From positions 766,613 through 830,612 of the forward strand of contig CACRXP010000141.1 in the NCBI GenBank assembly GCA_902702965.1: a stretch of 64,000 nucleotides of DNA, in the 5' to 3' direction. Under the pieces are notes generated by a model. The model worked only from the letters and a program-made list of their open reading frames with translations. It was not told where the DNA came from and searched no databases. Shown here piece by piece: positions 60,181 to 64,000 of the stretch. Source of the stretch: Spirometra erinaceieuropaei. Lineage: Eukaryota > Platyhelminthes > Cestoda > Diphyllobothriidea > Diphyllobothriidae. How positions within the stretch are numbered: position 1 is the first letter of the stretch; each line of letters opens with the position of its first letter. The position numbers and the translations under genes were made by a program.

Positions 60181-61089
60181 TTGTGCACCTTGGGAAGGTC
60201 ATAAAATCGGGCCATTGCTGTCACTTGGGCCTTCGCCATGCGTTAGTCAGTCGATGGTAACGCATTTGAGTTCCCCATTGGCAACAATGCGATAATTTCG
60301 CGTGTGAGAGTTTCTACGGGGTTGAATGCTCATAGCACATGGGTCTGACAGCCTCTCAGCGAGTTCTTTGCGAGCAGTATTTGTCCGATTCAAGCTAATG
60401 AATTTCAGCTGAAGAGGCATCAGAGTCGACTGATGTCTGCATTGATAGGGCGGAACAATTCAACATATCTGTGACAGTGACAAGAACTGTGAGGTCAATG
60501 TCGCACTCTTCCTAAGGTCACACTGCAATAACTTGGCCCGAGCCATGATCGAGTCCGCAAGCTCCAGTACGCGGGGAACGGTCGTTTATTTTGCAAAAGG
60601 GCGAACTTTCGTGCTTACTGTCCGGTTTATGGACAGAGTTTCTGACAAATCAATTGCCGTGGCATGAACCTGGAGTCCAGTTTGAATGCAGACCACCTTA
60701 CAATTCGCCAGATTTAAGACAAAATGCGACATGGTGGCTTGCAAAACTGCACAATGCAATAGGCTTGTGCCCTCACCGAGCGAAAGTTCTACCTGTAAAC
60801 CCTGTTAGATAGCCCAGCCATGTGAAAGGCACGAAATAGCAACACTGACAGTTCGTCGGTTGCTTCGCGTCCGGAGTCCTGCGGAGCCCCATAGAACAAC
60901 GTAAGATCCGCGGAGGTGTGTTGTACGCGAACAACTTAGTATTATATCAAAAGGAGTGATCACAATCTACACCCTCAGCTGCAGAGACGCAGACTGGAAA
61001 TATAAAAAGAAAACCAGGCTCAACGGTTAGGCTTGATTGTTATTAGTAAGGTTAGGGTCGGCATCTGACTTTCAAATCTCCCTAAAAAT
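60181..61089. other. Unassigned region
   Basis: Probably older transposon-derived sequence, but nothing definite is recognised. Confidence 0.3.
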
Positions 61090-61560
61090 GAATGACTTCG
61101 ATGCGTTCGTTCTGGACCTGGGAGAGCTGTCTGGTGAGAGTTTGTCGTGACGCCGAACCCTCTTTCGCTAGCAGCTCAGACAGGCCCATGTCCAAGCCTC
61201 GACTTCCATGTTTGCGTCGGGCCAGTAAAACTTTGTCACAAGGAATTTGTGTAGGACTCGGATTCGAGGATGAGGGATTCCATGCAACGATTTAAATGCA
61301 ACTTGACCAATCGAGGCGAGCACGAAGGAGCGATGAAGAGTTGAAGTGCTACACAAGCAATCCAGAAGTCTGAAACACAGATTGTTCTACAACGTTGAGG
61401 GACAGCGGTCGTTCTTTTTCTGCCAGGTGAGTGTGCACCCGCGACCAACCAGTGAAGATCAGAACGTCGAGTGGCGTCACAGTGTTGCCAAGCCAAGGGG
61501 CTGAGTCACACGTGACGCAAACATTCAAGTGGCGAAGGTTTTTGGCCGCCATCACCAGGC
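61090..61560 (-). mobile_element. Ty3/Gypsy relic: integrase zinc-binding region
   Basis: Minus strand 61310-61170 reads SIGQVAFKSLHGIPHPRIRV, LHKFLVTKFYWPDANMEVEA and WTWACLSC. This is the Gypsy HHCC module 'r..if..lHglaHpGiraT..Li...fvWPgm..dv..Wa..C..Cq'. The second His of HPGI is kept (HPRI). Upstream frames have stops. A separate, older copy from the one at 62.7-64 kb. Confidence 0.72.
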
Positions 61561-62289
61561 CGGGTTAACTGCCACAACCGAATGCCTGCTCGCAACCCAA
61601 AGGTATAGAAAGTGTCAACCGTTTAAATATGAAATAGGGCGCCCGAAATGTGACAGCCGATGTCCCAGTTGCGCCGGTAACTAATGCAATTCATGTTACA
61701 CAAGAACGGTTGAACGAGATAAAAAACAATAGATGAGGCGAGGGCATCCATAGTGAGTAATTTTCGTTCATTTTTTTACACCAGTGGCACGTTGGGGACA
61801 GGGATGTCTGTTTGCCTAATGTACTTAGGGGCGAATATTCATCTCAAGAACGTGTCAAGGACCTGGTTTGTGTGTTCAAAGCAACCCTATGAATCTGGCT
61901 TTATTGTTGTTTTCGACGGAAACAGAGGTCACAAAGAGTCACAGTACACGTTAGACGAAGTTTTTAACCACCTCCACCACTTCATCCAATCTCGTCTGCA
62001 AGCGTGTTGACTTGTAAATATATAGGAGGAAAGGAAGAAAGATCGATTAAACTCAAAGCCGGCACTTAATTCCTTCACTACAATAAGTTCGACGCTGTGA
62101 AAGTTGTCGCTTGAAAGGCAACCAACGCACTGGGTAAATCAGTCCACTTCAGGATTGGGAGTCAGGCCATAATGACTCCTTTTGACTACCTTTATGACGC
62201 CTCTATTTGCCTTGTTCGTGTAGGACCCGACAGTTCGATCGTCTCATTCGACGATGCCCACCGTGTGTTGCACAGCAACGAGAAGCAGG

Positions 62290-62500
62290 GAAGGTGACTT
62301 GCGCGTGAATTAGTTCATATTGAATGTAGACTTGTGCTGCATCTACCGTACTTTCTACTTTTTCCCCACCTGGACCCGCTGTCAAGACAGAGTCATGAAG
62401 ACCGCAGTCAGGGGTAGGCGCAGGTGGATTACACGGTGGAGCCCGCAGCTTGAGGCTCCATTCCACACCTCTTGGTCCACACAGCAAATGACCAGGATTT
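62290..62500 (+). repeat. Dispersed repeat R1, copy 4
   Basis: AAGGTGACTTGCGCGTGAAT, TAGTTCATATTGAATGTAGA, CACCTGGACCCGCTGTCAAG and CATTCCACACCTCTTGGTCC match copy 2 block by block. Confidence 0.72.
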
Positions 62501-62733
62501 TCACTAACAATACCAAAAGAGGCTGGCGCGGCCGAAGTCACACCTCGGCGTGCCGTCATATTTGGCTCGGATCCCACGGAGTAAGAGTGCCACAAAGGCT
62601 AGATTAAGAAAGAGCCGTTGCAGTCTGACTCTCAGACCACCCGTAGGTAAGATGTGGTTTGGTAGCCCTGCCTAAGTCGTGTGGTCGACAAGATAAAGAT
62701 TCCCAATCAAAAGTCAGGGAAGACGGTTTGAGT

Positions 62734-63014
62734 TGGACAACCTTTACTGCCTGAGGAAGTGCGTACACAAGGGCTCTGTAGGCAGTCGCCGCGAGCGCGC
62801 TCCAAGCAAGCTGTTGTCTGTGTCCGCCTTCGAGGTGTTGTTAGTGCGTGTGTGCGCCCTTCGTTGTCTCCACGTCCGCCAGCCAATCAGAGTGGGGACA
62901 GCGTTGATTGGCTTCGAGCACTCGCGCGGTCCAGCAGCGTATCGACATGGAGTGTGAGGCGGACAGGACGGCAGCATGACAAAGGCAGAGGGTGAGGAGA
63001 CGCGAACTGCTACA
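62734..63014 (-). repeat. Probable 3' LTR of the Ty3/Gypsy element
   Basis: Right after a G-rich polypurine-like run (CGGGGGGTAC on the minus strand) the sequence starts TGTAGCAGTT, and it may end TTGTCCA at 62734, giving TG...CA ends and about 281 bp. The pol stop codon TAG (63012-63010) lies within the first LTR bases. No second LTR is in the window, so the left limit is a guess. Confidence 0.5.
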
Positions 63015-64000
63015 GTACCCCCCGGCTAGACCGAAGGTGGCGCGTAGCGATACCGAAGGAACTGTTGATGTCTAAAAAAACATGATTAACGAAACGGTCA
63101 GGAAAGGGAACATGGCGTCCACTACGGGTGATATATACAGGGGGCACAGGAGTAGAGTGAGTATGGCTCGCGGTTACAGTGTTGTTGGTTGATGAAGGGG
63201 TAGTTGCAGTTGGGGTTTGTGGACATGAGGGCAGAGGAAGTATACGGGACGGAGGGATAGAGGGTCGGGGAGGCGGAGCAGGGGGTAGGGGACCACAGGG
63301 CTCATCCGGAGGAGTGTCCGGGACGGCAGCTTTGAGACGGTCCACGCTCACAACCTCCTCGCGAGTGCCGAGTTGGATGCGGAAGTTCTTCGTCCCACGA
63401 GAGATAACTCGGAAGGGGCCACCGTAGGGAGGTTCCAGGAGCCGGCGGACTCAACCACATCGGAGATAGACGTGAGAGCACGTTGCCAAGTCCTTCTCGA
63501 GATAAGACGGAGAGGTGGAGGACCTGGGAGGAACCGGGGAAAGTGTCCGCATAAACTGACGGAGGCGATGCAGGAGGCTGGTGGGATCCTCAACCGCACC
63601 TTGTGGGGTTGGCGAGATCATCTCACCGGGGAGTCGGACGGTGGAGCCGAACACCAGTTCAGCTGCGGAACCACCAAGGTCCGGCTTCAGAGCGGAGCGG
63701 ATGCCCAAGAGGACCAGGGGAAGGTGGTCCGTCCAGTTCTCCGGATCGGCCGCGGCGCGTAGGGAGGCCTTCAGCTGGCGGTGAAACCGCTCGACCATCC
63801 CGTTAGCAGCCGGGTGATAGATTGTCGTCCGGATGCGGGTACAGCCTAAAAAGGAGAGTAAAGACTGGAAGAGGTTAGACTCAAACTGTGCACCACGGTC
63901 AGTCGTGATTGTGGAGGGTGCACCAAAGATAGCAACCCAACGACTGAGAAAAGCCTTGACCACCGTTGTAGCAGCAATGTCAGGCAGGGGAATTGCTTCA
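63010..64000 (-). CDS. Ty3/Gypsy pol: integrase core and C-terminal region (partial, one in-frame stop)
   Basis: Runs in from the right edge: EAIPLPDIAATTVVKAFLSR, WVAIFGAPSTITTDRGAQFE, TIYHPAANGMVERFHRQLKA, LPLVLLGIRSALKPDLGGSA. This is the RVE integrase core with the middle Asp (TDRG) and last Glu (NGMVERFHRQLK) of DDE visible; the first Asp is outside. Then SPSYLEKDLATCSHVYLRCG, TGA at 63453-63451, and in the same frame VRRLLEPPYGGPFRVISRGT, KNFRIQLGTREEVVSVDRLK, a Pro-rich stretch and YITRSGRHVPFPDRFVNH. The integrase joins element cDNA to host DNA. The single stop looks like a CGA to TGA change; otherwise the frame is intact. Confidence 0.9.

Noticed and set aside
1..64000. CRISPR array, bacterial operons or rRNA
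   Set aside because: No regularly spaced short repeats, no ribosome-binding-site-led gene clusters and no rRNA sequence were seen; splice sites and retroelements indicate eukaryotic DNA.

Overview
The window looks like nuclear DNA from a parasitic flatworm, most likely a tapeworm of the Spirometra/diphyllobothriid kind. That is inferred from recognised families, not from a database search. The evidence is spliceosomal genes that mix very short introns (42, 49 and 90 nt) with multi-kilobase ones. There is also a dense load of flatworm-type retroelements: CR1-like and RTE-like non-LTR elements, Penelope-like elements (PLEs) with GIY-YIG endonuclease remnants, and Ty3/Gypsy. TTAGGG-like interstitial tracts and tRNA-derived SINE-like repeats complete the picture. 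No bacterial operon, CRISPR array or rRNA was seen.

Two host genes can be assembled from splice sites and reading frame. (1) On the minus strand, 35402 down to about 6121, is an ionotropic glutamate receptor (iGluR) subunit. I place fourteen probable exons: signal peptide, amino-terminal domain, S1, M1/M2, M3 and part of S2. Most are phase-0 exons with good splice sites. The last exon(s), carrying M4 and the C-terminus, were not found. The gene covers about 29 kb and its introns hold most of the repeats in that half of the window. (2) On the plus strand, 48051 to at least 52053, is a RETREG/FAM134-like reticulon-homology protein (ER-phagy receptor family). It has five exons, two microintrons, and a 2.8 kb intron full of ACT trinucleotide arrays. 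Its 3' end was not found.

The rest is mobile or repetitive. 1-2817: CR1-like element with an intact endonuclease-RT frame running off the left edge and an ORF1, bounded by a perfect 96-bp duplication of its own RT. 11.1-12.1, 35.8-37.1 and 43.6-45.3 kb: decayed RTE-like elements. 17.7-18.0, 32.4-33.2, 39.5-40.4 and 59.0-60.2 kb: PLE relics of several subfamilies. 38.7-39.5 and 52.8-53.1 kb: RT C-terminal fragments. 61.1-61.6 and 62.7-64.0 kb: Ty3/Gypsy integrase regions, the second with a probable 3' LTR. Between them lie dispersed short repeats.

The most striking structure is a family of three foldback elements at 3.23-3.46, 18.23-18.41 and 45.53-45.70 kb. Each arm carries a hammerhead-ribozyme-like core (CUGAUGA, a hairpin stem II, GAAA, then a GUC-type cleavage triplet) followed at once by AATAAA. 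One arm of two copies keeps all core residues; the other arms have core or cleavage-site changes. This resembles the hammerhead motifs reported in Penelope-like pseudo-LTRs, but arranged as paired inverted units.
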